Part shown: in pieces, positions 36,475 to 48,949 of the stretch
Layout of the letters: each line of letters opens with the position of its first letter
How positions within the stretch are numbered: position 1 is the first letter of the stretch
Source of the DNA: Tillus elongatus
Lineage: Eukaryota > Arthropoda > Insecta > Coleoptera > Cleridae
DNA: 64,000 bases
Direction: 5' to 3'
NCBI GenBank assembly: GCA_964006375.1
Contig: OZ023262.1
Coordinates: 90,429,654 to 90,493,653 of the forward strand
Position numbers and translations under genes: made by a program
Notes under the pieces: generated by a model
What the model was told of the DNA's origin: nothing
Databases searched by the model: none
What the model saw: only the letters and a program-made list of their open reading frames with translations

Positions 36475-36562
<88 letters not shown>
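36475..36562. repeat. (TA)n array after arm A
   Basis: 88 bp of TA directly after an arm A ending 'caatttttatatgtta'. Confidence 0.95.
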
Positions 36563-36563
<1 letters not shown>

Positions 36564-37161
36564 GGAATTAACAAAGTAAGGGCAACCAAATTTGGTACGC
36601 GGGTTTATATCCTTATAGGTAAGTTACCTACCAAAATTTAGCTATGTAGATCAAAAGACAAAAAGTTATAGGCATTTAAAGAAAAATAAATTGGGGTTTT
36701 CCTCAAAACGTCAAAATTGCAATTTAAAACGTCAAAATCGGCAACATTTATGCAAATAACTTGAATCTAATACGGGCTATCGAAATCAAATGTCTCAAGA
36801 AGGATGTTTTACAAGCCATGAAGTCTTAGTTTCAACCGTCATTGTCCTTCATGTTACTAAAATGTTTCCAGAAAATTCATTTCAAATAGACCCTTTCTCT
36901 GATGCTTGGCAGTAGTCTTAGCTATAGAGTTTATTGTTTAATGGTATATAATTTTTGTCGAATTTTCGTAAAAAATCAATAAAGCTCAATATATCCCTTA
37001 TTATACAAGATATGAAAAAAATTTGTATATATTAATCATAGGGTGTCTTGAGCTACATCATAAGTCGTTGGTGATACAAATTTTCTTTTTTTTAATCAAA
37101 CACGCCTTATGTTATTGCATTTTCCATCGAAATATAATGCATGTTTGTAAGAAAAGAAATT

Positions 37162-37471
37162 CTGGATGCAGCAAGTGCGTTATGGTAGCGAATTTTGATC
37201 AAATGCTTCATATTTGAATAGCCCAATTTGCTATTAACCTATAAGGTTGACCAAGAAACGAGTTTTTCCGGGAACACTTTAAGTTTACTTTTGGAAATTT
37301 TTGTACATTTTCACATAATAAAGGTATTTTTATGAACATGGCACATTGTTTTGACTATATAGCTTATACTGGTAACAAAAATTGATGCCTGCTTTCTTAA
37401 AAGGAAAACACATATTTGCAATAAAAGATTTTTATGAAAATTCACTACCATAACGCACTTGCTGCGTCCAG
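37162..37471. mobile_element. GGACGCAG-family MITE, complete (310 bp)
   Basis: Ends CTGGATGCAGCAAGTGCG and the complement of CTGGACGCAGCAAGTGCG, with an interior like the copy at 34407-34718. It sits in the unpaired centre of the large inverted repeat, so it probably inserted there. Confidence 0.85.
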
Positions 37472-38094
37472 AGTTTTTACCTCTATATTGGTTAATAATT
37501 GTTTGAGAAATAATATGCTTGCAACTTAACTTTTCAATCGACAAAATTCCTACAACTTTTACTGAAAACTTTTTTTCTCAAATCAATATTTTCAAAGTTA
37601 TAACGCGTTAAATGTTGCACTTTTCAATCGACAATTTTTTCCGGAAATATTTTGGTAAAATGAAGGACAATGACGGTTGAAGCTAAGACTTCAGGCTTTG
37701 TAAAACATTCGTCTTGAGACATTTTCTTTCCATAGCTTATATTAGTTTCAGGTTCTTTGCGTAAATATTGCCAATTTTGACGTTTTATATCGCGACTTTA
37801 GACGTTTTGGGGAAAACCCCTTTTTTTTAATGCCTATAACTTTTTCATATTTTAACCTACAGAACTAAATTTTGGTAAGTAATTTACCTATTATGATATA
37901 AACCGGCGTACCAAATTTGGTTGCCCTTGCTTTGTTATTTCCAGAGATATGATTTTTTTTAAAGAAAACACAAAATTTTCCGGGAAAACTTGGGCCGATT
38001 TTCCTGGCTAACGAACTTACCAAGCCACTTGCAAAAGCAAGGTATTCACCAAATTTAATTAAAATCGGCCCATTATTTTTTGAGTTATCGTTGT

Positions 38095-38199
<105 letters not shown>

Positions 38200-38802
38200 T
38201 GAAACTGGCCCCGAATATGTGTTCTAGGGGGCATAATTAACGCACATTTGACAAAAAAATTCAAAAGTCGGGGTCTCCTCAGTGATTTTTTTAAAGAAAA
38301 TTCACTAATATTAATTTGAGAAAAAAAAGTTTTGAGTAAAAGTTATAGAAAATTTGTATAATTATTAACAAAGATATAGGTAAAAAAAGTCAATAAATGA
38401 ATGCTAGTAGTCCTATAAGTTGTAAACGGTGAGTGATACAAAAAAAAATATTAACAGAAAATATGAGAAATGCAATTATCTACAATAATGGTCATTACCA
38501 TTTTTTGCAGAGTTGCGGAGATATAGGCCGAAACGGTTTTTCTCAAAATGGCGGCGCTTCCGCCCTCCTAATTTGTACGGATTTTGTGTTTTTACATTCA
38601 GTACGTCATTTAGAACATATCTATCAAAAAAAATAAATAACTCCGGTAGTTTAATGCAGAAAGAAATTCTCTATTGCCTGTACTATTGATAGGTATACAG
38701 ATCAAGGATATACAATAATTAGATAGGTAATCTGACGCCCTATGACGGGTATTTTCTGAATGTCCATGTCAGACAAAGACAGATAATGGATCAGGCAGAG
38801 TA

Positions 38803-39426
38803 ATCATTATACTTAGCTACATTTTTAATATATTCAAGTTCTCTGTTGTATCTTTCTTTATTTTAGGAAAACTGTATAAATCTGTGAACCAGAAAATTCA
38901 AACTAGCTGTTTTTTTGTGAAAAACTATGGTGTGAGTAAATCGAAATGTAACCCACACTACTATTTTCCTTTCTGTGGATGTTAAATACCACTATGTGAA
39001 AACTGGAACCTGTGATGAGCACAAATAATTTATCTTCCTCTGAAGAATTTATCTTCCTCTGAAGATGTTGATTTTGTCAACGAAACGATCGTAAGGTCTC
39101 TGAAATAAGTGTCGTGGTGATTTGAGGTTTCTCAAAGTGTACTTATTATGTGGATGTTAAATTCTAAAATGCCTTTATTTTTAATCAAGGAAAGGTAATT
39201 CGTCATTAGTTTCTATTTCATGCGTGAATTTAATGGAGTCAAATTTACTGCTTAATTTACTTAATATTTGATAACGACGCACAGTCTTACAAAATCAGGT
39301 ATACAGTTTTAATTACAGGGATGTAAGATTCAACAGTGGGGGTCGGTCTGTATGGCTTCGTAGAGGACGCTGTTTGCAACTGCTTGGCAACTGACATATA
39401 AATAGTAACTCTAGTCTTTAATCAGT
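38803..39426 (-). mobile_element. Penelope-like remnant with an inserted end repeat
   Basis: 38803-38994 matches 6270-6465, and 39150-39270 continues to match (to about 6590). Between them (about 38995-39150) lies an end repeat with a hammerhead-like core. 39287-39420 corresponds to 5580-5690 but in inverted orientation. The Jockey copy starting at 39427 cuts it off. Confidence 0.65.
39059..39096 (+). ncRNA. Hammerhead-ribozyme-like motif
   Basis: CTGAAGA, T, stem GTTGA/TCAAC, GAAAC, self-complementary ACGATCGT and A at the cleavage position. Stem I is 3 bp. The core keeps G8, unlike the copies at 5473 and 59408. The extra T before stem II is shared with the 19144 copy. Confidence 0.4.
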
Positions 39427-40671
39427 TAGTTCCACCACAGACCAAGTCTTTCGTGTGGTGGAAAACATCACCGAAGGATTGAATAAAAACAAGTCAACTG
39501 GTGCAATATTTCTTGACATTGCTCAAGCCTTCGATAGGGTTTGGCATGCGGGCCTCCTAAATAAACTTCTATCATTTAATTATCCTCTCCCTCTGATTCT
39601 GCTAATCAGGTCATACCTGCAACAGAGGAAGTACCAGGTCAAACATCTGGGAGCCAGATCTAGAACGTACCCAACCACGACTGGTCTCCCGCAGGGTGCT
39701 GCTATCTCCACTCTGCTGTACAATATATTTGTCGCAGACATTCCGACAGCCCCCCTTAACGTGATATACGCGCTGTAAGAAGACGACACTACCATCTTCA
39801 GCAGCTCCACTCAGCCGAGGATAATAACCGAACGACTTCAGACGGTCGTAGTCGAGGTACAAGCATGGTATAGGAAATACCTTCTAGCCATAAACCCCGA
39901 TAAATGTTCAGCTGTCATATTTTCCAAGAGGAGACACACACCTCATGAACACGTATCATTAGACAACCGTCTAATTCCCTGGCAAGATTTTGCCAAATAC
40001 CTCGGGGTTTTCCTCGACAAACACTTAACATGGCGCCCCCATGTCGATCACGCCCGAAAAAAAGCCTCGATGTTCATCTCGAAGCTGTTCCCACTTCTAA
40101 ATAGAAATTCCAAACTGTCCATAAACAACAAGTTGCTCATGTACAAAGTCATCATCCGGCCAGCCTTGACCTATGAATCGCCTGCATGGGCCACTGCGGC
40201 CGCAACACACATCAAATTATCCAGAACAAAATTCTGAGAATGGTTACCGGAGCCCCATGGTTTGTCCGAAACAGTCAGATTCACTCTGATCTGGTAATGC
40301 CTTCGATACTTGAGTTCATAACTCAACTATCCACAACTCAGTTCGCAAAAGCCGCTTCTCATCCAAGTGCTCTTCTCCGTAGTGCCACCGACTACGATGG
40401 GCAACTTCCACATAAGAATAAGCGTCCAAAGCTTATACTTACCCGCTAACGCCCCCGCGGCAAAAACAGAATGGAAACATTCATACCCAAAAGGTAATTG
40501 TGTGAAATCTTTCCGACGGAGGTATGGACTAAGGTCCGGTACTCCCAGGGAGGGGGTTTTAGTGAGTACAGTCTCAAAGTACCTCGATATCCCACGGCAC
40601 TTACGGGGCCGTGAATGGGGTCTGCATGAGCATTTCCCCCTCCTGTATCAAAAAAAAAGTCAGTTAATGTA
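39427..40671 (+). pseudogene. Jockey-type LINE copy 1, 5'-truncated
   Basis: Begins inside the reverse transcriptase (TTDQVFRVVENITEG). It continues through GAIFLDIAQAFDRVWHAGLL and TTTGLPQGAAIS. The catalytic YADD is destroyed: its Tyr codon is TAA and its Ala codon is GAA. The C-terminal segment has QNKILRMVTGAPWFVRNSQI. The copy ends in a short A-run at about 40658-40668, directly followed by the 5' end of copy 2. Confidence 0.8.
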
Positions 40672-42488
40672 GTCGCGTGTCAGATCTCGCACCGTGCAGA
40701 GGTCCATGAAGGGTCAGCAGTGTAGCCGCAGCCGCAGCCAAGTCAGCGCCGAGGTGAGACTCCGCCTACTTTTTTCCGAGTAATGTGTCCTGTACACGGT
40801 ACTCGCAACAAACGTTGGGTCGTGAGCATCGATTCAGTGGTAAGTTTCACCACAGAAGTTACTGCCGTTTTCACGGCGGTGAGTCTATTAATAGGTAACC
40901 GACCGTAAACTTCACGGTCGTTTTTCCCGTCTCTTTTGGATCCCGTATTCGCCCTACCGTGGTTAACGTTGCTGGACACCCTAAAGAGATAAGACCACCT
41001 CCCACGGGTATATCCCGGTGGCGGGGTACAACGAGCCCCCTACATCTGCCCCTATAGCCATGGCCGACATGGCTAACCTAGATAGGCTCCCCAAGCGACT
41101 TCGGGAGCTTATCTAACCATTCCGATTCCTTTCTCCAGACCTTAAAGCGGCTTTTATAGCTGCTTTAACGGCTTAACCAACTGATTCAGAAAAGGCTTGC
41201 TTCATTCACCTCTAAAAATCATATCAGCTCAGACGAGCAATTCGGTTTCGGACACCAGCACTCCACCACAAACCAAGTACTTTGTGTGGTGGAAAACATC
41301 ACCAAAGGATTTAATAAAAACAAGTTAACTGTTGCAATATTTCTTGACATTGTTCAAGCCTTCGATAGGGTTTGGCATGCGGGCATCCTAAATAAACTTC
41401 TATTTATTTAATTATCCTCTCCCTCTGATTCTGCTAATCAGGTCATACCTGCAACAAAGGAAATTCCAGGTCAAACATCTGGGAGCCAGATCTAGAACGT
41501 ACGCAGCCACGGCTGGTCCCCCGCAGGGTTCTGCTATCTCCCCTCTGCTGTACAATATATTTGTCGCAGACATTCCGACAGCGCCCCTAAACGTGACATA
41601 TGCACTGTACGCAGACGACACTACCATCCTCAGCAGCTGCACTCAGCCAAGGATAACAACCGAACGCCGTAGTCGAGCTGCAAGGCTGGTATAGGAAACC
41701 TTGTCTAGCCATAAACCCCGATAAATATTCAGCAGTCATATTTTCCAAGAGGAGACACACACCTCACGAACATGTATCATTAGATAACCGTCGAATTCCC
41801 TGGCAAGAGTCCGCCTGATACCTCAGGGTTTTTCTCGACAAACACTTAACATGGTGCCCCCATGTCCAACACGCCCGACGAAAAGCCTCGATGTTCATCT
41901 CGAAGCTGTTCCCACTTCTAAATAGAAATTCCAAATTGTCCATAAACAATAAATTGCTGATATACAAAGTCATAATCCGGATAGACATGACCTATGCATC
42001 CCCTGCATGGGCCACCGCGGCCGCAACTAACATCAAGGCCCTTCAAATCATCCAGAATAAAATTCTGAGAATGGTTACCGGAGCGCCATGGTTTATCAGA
42101 AACAGTCAGATTCACTCTGATCTGGAAATTCTATCGATACTTGAGTTTATAATTCAACTATCCACAACTCAGTTCGCAAAAGCCGCTTTTCACCCAAATG
42201 CTCTTCTCTGTAATGCCACCGACTACGATGAGCAACTTCCTCATAGGCATAAGCGGCCAAAGCTTATACTTACCGGCTAACGCCCCCGCGGCAAACACAG
42301 AATGGAAACATTCAAACCCAAACGTCATTGTGTGAAATCTTTCCGACGGAGGTATCTACTAAGGTCCGGTACTCCATGGGAGGGAGTTTTAGTGAGTAGG
42401 AGTCTCACAGTACCTCAAAACTCCCACGCACTTCGGTGTTGTGAATGAAATCTGCATGCAGCATTTCTCCCTCCTGTATTAAAAAAAT
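40672..42488 (+). pseudogene. Jockey-type LINE copy 2, with 5' leader and internal deletion
   Basis: About 490 bp of leader (40672-41165) precedes a reverse transcriptase region starting near 41220 (EQFGFGHQHSTTNQV), so ORF1, endonuclease and early ORF2 are deleted. The YADD box is intact (ALYADDTTI, near 41600), but there are other stops, for example within 41400-41420. The C-terminal frame 41891-42280 is open. It ends in an A-run near 42481-42487. Confidence 0.8.
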
Positions 42489-42930
42489 CCCTTAGTGTGT
42501 CAGTGCGAGTGAGTACCGCTGGTTGTCATTCTTGTCATGTTTAGAACAGGTCTCCGCTGCTGGCAGCAGTGTGCGACAGGTTGATTGTCGTCGGCGGTGG
42601 CGCAGTGGAGGGGGGCGTCTGGGTGAGCCACGGCTTTTGCGGGATTGGTGGTGGGTGGTTGGGTTGTGGACTTGGGTATCGCCGGCGGTTCCAGACGCAG
42701 ATCTGGAGATGCCTTCGATGCTTGGGTTTGTGACTCGACTGTTCGCCGCTCGGTTCACGGAGGCCGCTTCTGGCCCGAGTGCTCCTCTCCGTGGTGCCTC
42801 TGTTGCGATGTGCAGCTTTCACATAGGCATAAGGCCAAAGCTTGTGCTTACCCGATCACACCCCCGCGGCAATATCAGAATGGAAATATTTAAACCCAAT
42901 CGTCATTGTCCGACAGAGCTGTGGACCTAA
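42489..42930 (+). pseudogene. Jockey-type LINE copy 3, strongly deleted
   Basis: GC-rich leader-like sequence (42489-42690) is joined to the last part of the ORF2 C-terminus (about 42700-42860, resembling 'MPSILEFITQL') and 3' sequence. Third consecutive copy in the same orientation. Confidence 0.6.
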
Positions 42931-43107
42931 GGTGGGTTTTCCAAATTCTACTCATTGGATAAGTTTGTTAATCAGGACAAATTTTTGTATCTCCGAAAAT
43001 AGCAAATTAATGGCAACTAAATTTGGTAGGCAAGTTTCTACTATAAAATAAATGCGACAGACCAAAATGAGCCATTTTCAGACAAACGAACTTACACGAA
43101 TACGAGT

Positions 43108-43845
43108 TATGTAGAAGAAACACCAGCCCTAGACCCATCACAATGAACAACCAAGTTATTCAAATAATGAGTCCTTTTCACTTGTTGTCATTTTTTTGGA
43201 TCGAAATCTCAATTGGCACCAACATGTCACATCAATTGCAGAAGCGGCTGCTAAGAAATTAGGTTTCCTCTTCCAGGCTCGCAAATACTTTTCACCAGCT
43301 AATCTCTATACCTTATATACTTCATAAATAAGACCAAATCTATAATACTGCTCCCACATCTGGGGTGCTGCTGCCGCTTCTACACTCGCTATCCTGGACT
43401 CCATTTAGGAGAGAGATATATGCCTCGTCGGTGACCCTACCCTCACCCAAAGGCTGCCATCCCTTGCCCACCGACGTGCCGTTGGTGACCTCTCTCTCTC
43501 TGTTTTGATATCTGCACGGGCACTGCTCAGAGGAGCTTTCTTCCATAGTTTTTACCTGCTGCCCCCAACAGATCTACCATCTACCAGGGGAACAGAGCGA
43601 ATGTACCCTTTTACTGTCCAGGTCACCAGACATAGAGCATCTTGGTATGCCCGCTCTTTTGTCCCGAGGACTTCCAAGTTGTGGAATTCCTTGCCGAAAC
43701 ATGTCTTTCCTTCTCCTCCGAATCTCCAAACCTTCAAGTCCAGAATTAACAAGTTACCTCTTTTCTCCTTGTAGACACCCACAGTACGATGGTACTTGGG
43801 CTGTAAGCCCTTGTGGTGTGTTGTTGAAAAAAAAAAAAAAAAGAT
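43108..43845 (+). pseudogene. CR1/Jockey-type LINE 3' fragment with A-tail
   Basis: Matches the C-terminal part of the element at 52870-54385 (HQHVTSIAEAAAKKLGFLF, YCSHIWGAAAAS) with several frameshifts. It ends 'gtgtgttgttg' plus a 15-base A-run at about 43829-43843. It is 5' truncated at about 43108, as expected from target-primed insertion. Confidence 0.75.
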
Positions 43846-44345
43846 GTCGTAAGAAGTGTGTTTTACACAACCTTGAGTCTCAGCTTCAGCCGCCATTGTC
43901 GTTTATTTTACTATTTTACTTGCACATCGTCAATAAGTGTGAAAGTATGGCATCAGCGATAAAGACTTCAAAAGTTTTCTTTTCGGTTAAACGTCAAAAT
44001 AAATAAAAAGTGTCAAAACAAATAAAAAACATGATTTGGAAACTCAATTATTTTTTGTCTATCGGTCTGTCTGTTTGTAGCCACGATAACTTTAGAACGA
44101 ATGGAGGTCGTCTTCAAATTTAGTACACAGGTGGCACACGACAAACTATATTTTTTCGGTTAAATCACTCCAGAGGGTAAGGGATGAATGAGTAATATAA
44201 CGTTTTAGGGTTCCTTTATTAGAAAACTTTTAATTTTACCAAACATCTCGTATTCTGTGCTGAAATTCAATTAGGGGTTGAATGTGTGGGGGTGGAATAT
44301 CGATGACAGAAATTTCGAAATGTTGTTTTGCTAAGACGACATAAA

Positions 44346-44347
<2 letters not shown>
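43846..44347. other. No gene; diverged dispersed repeat
   Basis: 44060-44150 ('tctgtttgtagccacgata', 'cttcaaatttagtacac') recurs diverged at about 44490-44570 beyond the (TA)n array. Otherwise unassigned. Confidence 0.45.

Positions 44348-44404
<57 letters not shown>
44348..44404. repeat. (TA)n microsatellite
   Basis: 57 bp of alternating TA lying between the two copies of a diverged repeat. Confidence 0.95.
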
Positions 44405-44407
<3 letters not shown>

Positions 44408-44988
44408 ATATAGAACATATAGAAAACTTGATTCTGAAACGAAATTTTTTTGGGCTGTGAGTCAATCTGTCAGTCCGTCTGTCGGTCTGGACATCTGTTT
44501 GTTAGTACGCGAATTACTTTCGAACGAATTGAGATATCATCTTCAAATTTGGTAAACAGTTAATAGCCGACAAATAAACGCTCATAATTGTTTATGGGTA
44601 AGAACGCTTCAGATCTGAGGGGTGATTTGGTGAAAATTGACATTGTTATATAATGAGTAATATAACGTTTCAGAAGTTTATGGGTACAGGAATACGAATA
44701 TTTTCTTTATGGACAAGTCACTGACCTTAAATTAATTTTATTAGAATGTTTTTCTGAGGAGAGTAGATTATCACAGCTATGTGGAAGTTACGATTCAATT
44801 TGCAGCACTATTTTTTATCTATTTATATGTATACAGGTAGGCGCATTTCTATGCTAAAGTTCAATATATCCGTTATTATACAAGATCCGAGAAAAAATAA
44901 TGAAATATTTAAAGTAAATTTGGTACAAAAAAGGTAAGAAATTGTTAACTTGATAGGATTATTTATGTTTACATTTTCATATTATATA
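44405..44988. other. No gene; second copy of the dispersed repeat
   Basis: Repeat at about 44490-44570 as noted for the preceding spacer; the rest is AT-rich and unassigned. Confidence 0.4.
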
Positions 44989-44999
44989 TAAAATTAGTT

Positions 45000-45350
45000 T
45001 TTTTTTGTTTCTTTAACGTCGGCCTATTTCCGCGACTATGGCCAATCACCGACGCCAGGGAGCAGTTTCACCTCACTATCCTGGGAATTTTGCCGAATCC
45101 CTGCCTTTCTGTGAGGAGGGTATGGATCTTTAACGTGCCCAACATCGCATGGACACGGAACCGACGGCTTTACGCCCCCTCCAAAGGGCGGAACGTGCAG
45201 ACATTCAACTTGCTCAAATACAATGCCAGAACCTCGGTTGATGTTAATGTTACAGTTTGTACTGAAAAAGTGAAAGGAGTACGCTGGGATCGAACCCAGT
45301 ACCCTTCGGTTCAGAGGCACACGTTCTTACCCCTGAACCACCAAGGTTCT
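45000..45350 (-). mobile_element. tRNA-derived SINE with perfect 11-bp target duplication
   Basis: TAAAATTAGTT occurs at 44989-44999 and 45351-45361, exactly flanking the element. Minus-strand head and box B (GGTTCGATCCC), body and A-rich end match the 23551 copy closely, so both inserted relatively recently. Confidence 0.9.
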
Positions 45351-45525
45351 TAAAATTAGTTGATACATTGTTTTCACAAATGTCAAATTAAACTTTAAAG
45401 AAACAAACTTAATTAACGTTATTTCTGACAGCTTATGCCACGAAAATATGAGTATTTCTTCGCTTATGTTTTTCTTTAGTTCTTTCCATTGTTTTAAATT
45501 TCAGTGACAAGTTTTAAAAAAATAA

Positions 45526-45531
<6 letters not shown>

Positions 45532-45595
<64 letters not shown>
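45532..45595. repeat. (TA)n microsatellite
   Basis: 64 bp of alternating TA. Confidence 0.95.
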
Positions 45596-45598
<3 letters not shown>

Positions 45599-46049
45599 TT
45601 TTAATTGCAGATCAGGTAGGTATAAAATTTGAATTTGGTGAATTTGCAGATTAGCTCCCAATTTTTAACAAATCGACTGCTGATACATAAACTTTGGTAT
45701 CATACATACACAGTAACACTATTCCTACCTTTTGTTCTTCTTCCTTTGCGTAGTTATTTGCATTCAAACTTCTGGAAAGTCAACAATTTTACCTTATTGC
45801 GGCTCTGTCCTACTTAGCAGTGGACAGCACTACGGTGTTGCTGACTCCGTCAGTCGCAATGTCCCACACACTAGCGTTGTCGCAGTTCACGGTCACTATG
45901 ACCCTGGTCGTTTCCTTCGGCATATTTACCAGTGGCGATCCTCAAGCTTGGGAGAGGGTAAGGGAGGGTGGTGGGGGGTGTTGTTGGGGGCGGCGGTTTT
46001 CGCTGCCCCCAGGAATTTTCCCTACCTCGCGTTACTTCGGAGTTTGCAG

Positions 46050-46270
46050 CACTACAAAGGAATCGCGAACGCGAACGCAAACGTCGCGAATGTGGAACCC
46101 GCGTAAGTTTTCTGTCCCGCGACAAAGGGATCGCTGAGCGCGAACGCGAACGTGAATTCGCGCCGCATATGCGAATGTGGAGGTTTTCGCGTAGATTTCT
46201 TGGTTCACGTTCGCGCGTCGTGGTGTACCCCGTTCGGTGTCGGTTTTCTGTCTCGCGACGCGAATAATAA
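46050..46270. repeat. Inverted partial copy of the CpG-rich MITE
   Basis: Contains 'taagttttctgtcccgcgac', 'gcgcgaacgcgaacgt' and 'ggtgtcggttttctgt' in the orientation opposite to 46364-46620. The two could fold into a long hairpin. Confidence 0.65.
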
Positions 46271-46363
46271 CCTTTCTATACGATTAGGACAACAGCTGAA
46301 AATGTCACACACTTCGTTCCAACACTTTGCGATCTCCCGCTTGCGAGAATATCTCATAAAGCT

Positions 46364-46620
46364 GGCTCCACATTTGCGGCGATAATTAACGTTCGCGTTC
46401 GCGCTCCCCGAGCCTTTTGTCGCGGGACAGAAAACTTACGCGGGCTCCAAATTCGCGACGTTCGCGTCCGTGATTCCTTTATCACGGAACAAACAGAAAA
46501 CCGACACCGGCCAGGGAACACCGCGACGCGCAAACGCGAACCACGAAAACGTGAACCACGAAAACAGCGCGAATACCTCCACACTCACATTCGCGGCCTT
46601 CGCGCCGCAGATGTGGAGCC
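46364..46620. mobile_element. CpG-rich MITE, 257 bp
   Basis: Terminal inverted repeats of 18 bp (GGCTCCACATTTGCGGCG at 46364-46381; complement at 46603-46620, 17 of 18 identical). The interior carries repeated 'cgcgaacg' words. It encodes nothing; the frames across it are fortuitous. Confidence 0.75.
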
Positions 46621-47149
46621 CGTTTTACCGCCATTTACGACTTCTTTACCTATTTGCACGCAATTTATTTCAATTTCTAGGCAAGGATCTAATTTACATT
46701 ATTTGTTCTTTGTTCTCGATGGACGCGCTTTTTCTGCGTTCCCATTGGTCGCAGGATCTACTTTTCGTTATCCTCGATGTTTTGACGCGGTCGTAACTCC
46801 CCTTGTGGGGCAGAACAAGAAATTTTCCTTGTTGCACCTTGCTCTAAGGGGGGTTTCAAGGATATATATGAAGAAATTTTTCACAAAATCGTTTGGGAGC
46901 TAATCTGCAAATTTACCCATTTTTTGTCAGATTTTTGTTGGTAGTTAATAATGAGTCATTTTCAATTTTAAAATTTCGTAAAGGGATATAATTTTCGTGT
47001 TACTTAAGCCAATTTTTGTAAAGACGATGTTGAATTTTCGTTAAATTTTTTTTATAATTTTTTTTCAGTAAGCTTTTTGTGGATAATTATATCTTGACGT
47101 ATGTCTAAATAACTTGAAGAAGTTCGTTCGCCAGATAAATCGGACTAGT

Positions 47150-47354
47150 TTATTTGGGAACATTTTAAGTTTATTTTCGGAAAATCTTTGTACCTACTGT
47201 TTTAAACAATAAAGTTAATTTAATGAAATATGGTACATTGCTTCTACTATATAGGCTATACCAAATTTGATACCTTTCATTAAAAAGAGACATATTTACC
47301 ATTGCAAACATTTTTATGTAAATTCACTACTATAATGCACTTGCTGCGTCTAGA
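47150..47354. mobile_element. GGACGCAG-family MITE, left-truncated
   Basis: Matches the last two-thirds of the 34407-34718 copy ('gaacattttaagtttatttt', 'ttctactatatagg') and ends 'cttgctgcgtctag'. The other terminus is missing. Confidence 0.75.
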
Positions 47355-48945
47355 CATTTTAAAATCTGCTAACCCAGTTCTTAATCGTAATGTCCGAAGA
47401 ATGCTGATTACCTAGTATTTCCAATTTCTACCACCTCAGATCTTAGCAAGAATTTCTCTAACCCCTTCAAAACTAAATACGTATTAACTGGCCAAAACTC
47501 TTTTTTATCACAATCTAACTTTTAATATGCAGGTTTCAAAAATCCATAGTTTTTCATAGCTTTTGGATGTCAAACTTTGATACCTTATTTACATAGTATC
47601 ATAATTTTTTAAGATTGCAAGTAAGTTAACTTTAGCCTACCTGTAAGTTTCCTGGATAACTACATTTCAATATACCCTCGTATAATAAAACAATACACTT
47701 TTAGAAATAAATTAGAACAGAAAGATGATTTCACACAAATGATGAATGATGTGCTTGAGAAAAAAGAACGAAGCGTTTAGAAAGGAACAGTAAGCAAAAA
47801 CTAAATGAGCACACATAATGGAAATGAGTGATGACTATCGACTTTGACAGTTGATTACAACGGTCTATTGAGTACGGTAGACGTTCCCGGGGCCTTTTAG
47901 AATAGCATCTCGTAATATATCATTAAGAGCATTGACGGAGACCATAACTAATATTAATGTATTTTGGGATTAGTTGCGCGGCAGGAAATCTAAAGAAAGG
48001 CCGAAGTGACAAACCGGACATTACTGGGGCACACACAGAACAGCTGCTTTCAGGGGCCGGCCCGGCCTGTCACATTAATTTATATCATGCATGGGCACTG
48101 GACACTCGAAGAATGGACACCCCGCTATTGATATCCGCACAAACCTTAACATTTTTCATGTCATAATGTCATTCGAAAATAAGGTACTATGTGCAATTTT
48201 GCGTGTAATTCGGCAACAGCGGGGTGATAAGGGTATGTTGAATGGCCACGTCACATGGTGCTTATTGTGTCTGCGAAAACCAGATTGATTTACTACTTTA
48301 CAAAAATAACAACAGCAGAGAATAATGTCCCATCTAATAATGCTCTTTTCTCGAAGAGCCATATATCAGCCCCTATGGCACAAACTGATCCAATTGCGTC
48401 GTCGGCTTTGTGCCCACGTTACTGCGTGAAGACCCGACTGCTGCTAATGCTGAGTGATAGAGTGCTGCACTTTGTCATATGTGGCTGACATGACATTATT
48501 TTTATTTACTCTAGAAATACGACCTGCCAAGTGGCTGCCGTTACTGCTACTCTAACCTACAAACTATTATACATTTCTCACGTATAACGTCCGCTCTTTG
48601 TAACATCTCACACCAAATGTTAGTTATCCTCTTTAGCTCCAGTCAAAAGCTTGCGGAAATCCGATTTCAACTGGCTTCATGCAACAGTGATACGCTGACA
48701 TCCATAAAATCAACGTCTTTCAGAACGTATGTTGTTGTTACAAAAAAAGCCGGTTTTGAAAGGTTGATTATTTACTCTTATAGCGAATTTTATTAAGCCA
48801 AAGTATGACTTTAAAATGTTAGAAAAAAAAACTTCTCGAAATGTCGAACTGGTATCAAAAATTCGTTCTAAATGGAAACTAATTAATATTTTGTTTATTG
48901 CTGACTTTTAATTTATGAAAATTAACTAATAAGGAAGTAACGATC
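47355..48945. other. No gene; candidate non-repetitive noncoding DNA
   Basis: No repeat family of this window occurs here and no frame is convincing. 47940-48490 has balanced base composition and looks unique, which could mean regulatory DNA, but nothing proves it. Confidence 0.4.
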
Positions 48946-48949
48946 TACT

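Larger units (their letters stand above)
45637..46917. mobile_element. 1.28-kb inverted-repeat element with GC-rich interior
   Basis: AATTTGCAGATTAGCTCCCAA at 45641-45661 is exactly complementary to 46893-46913, extending to 25 bp with one mismatch. No transposase is present. The interior is strikingly GC- and CpG-rich for this window and includes a smaller MITE (46364-46620) and an inverted relative of it (about 46050-46270). The superfamily is unknown. Confidence 0.65.

Noticed and set aside
42492..42930. Overlapping frames on both strands of the third Jockey copy
   Set aside because: Low-complexity GC-rich leader sequence; the supportable content is the LINE fragment.
45732..46903. Several overlapping frames of 76-124 codons in the CpG-rich element
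   Set aside because: GC-rich palindromic repeat DNA gives long frames on both strands; no domain or motif is present.
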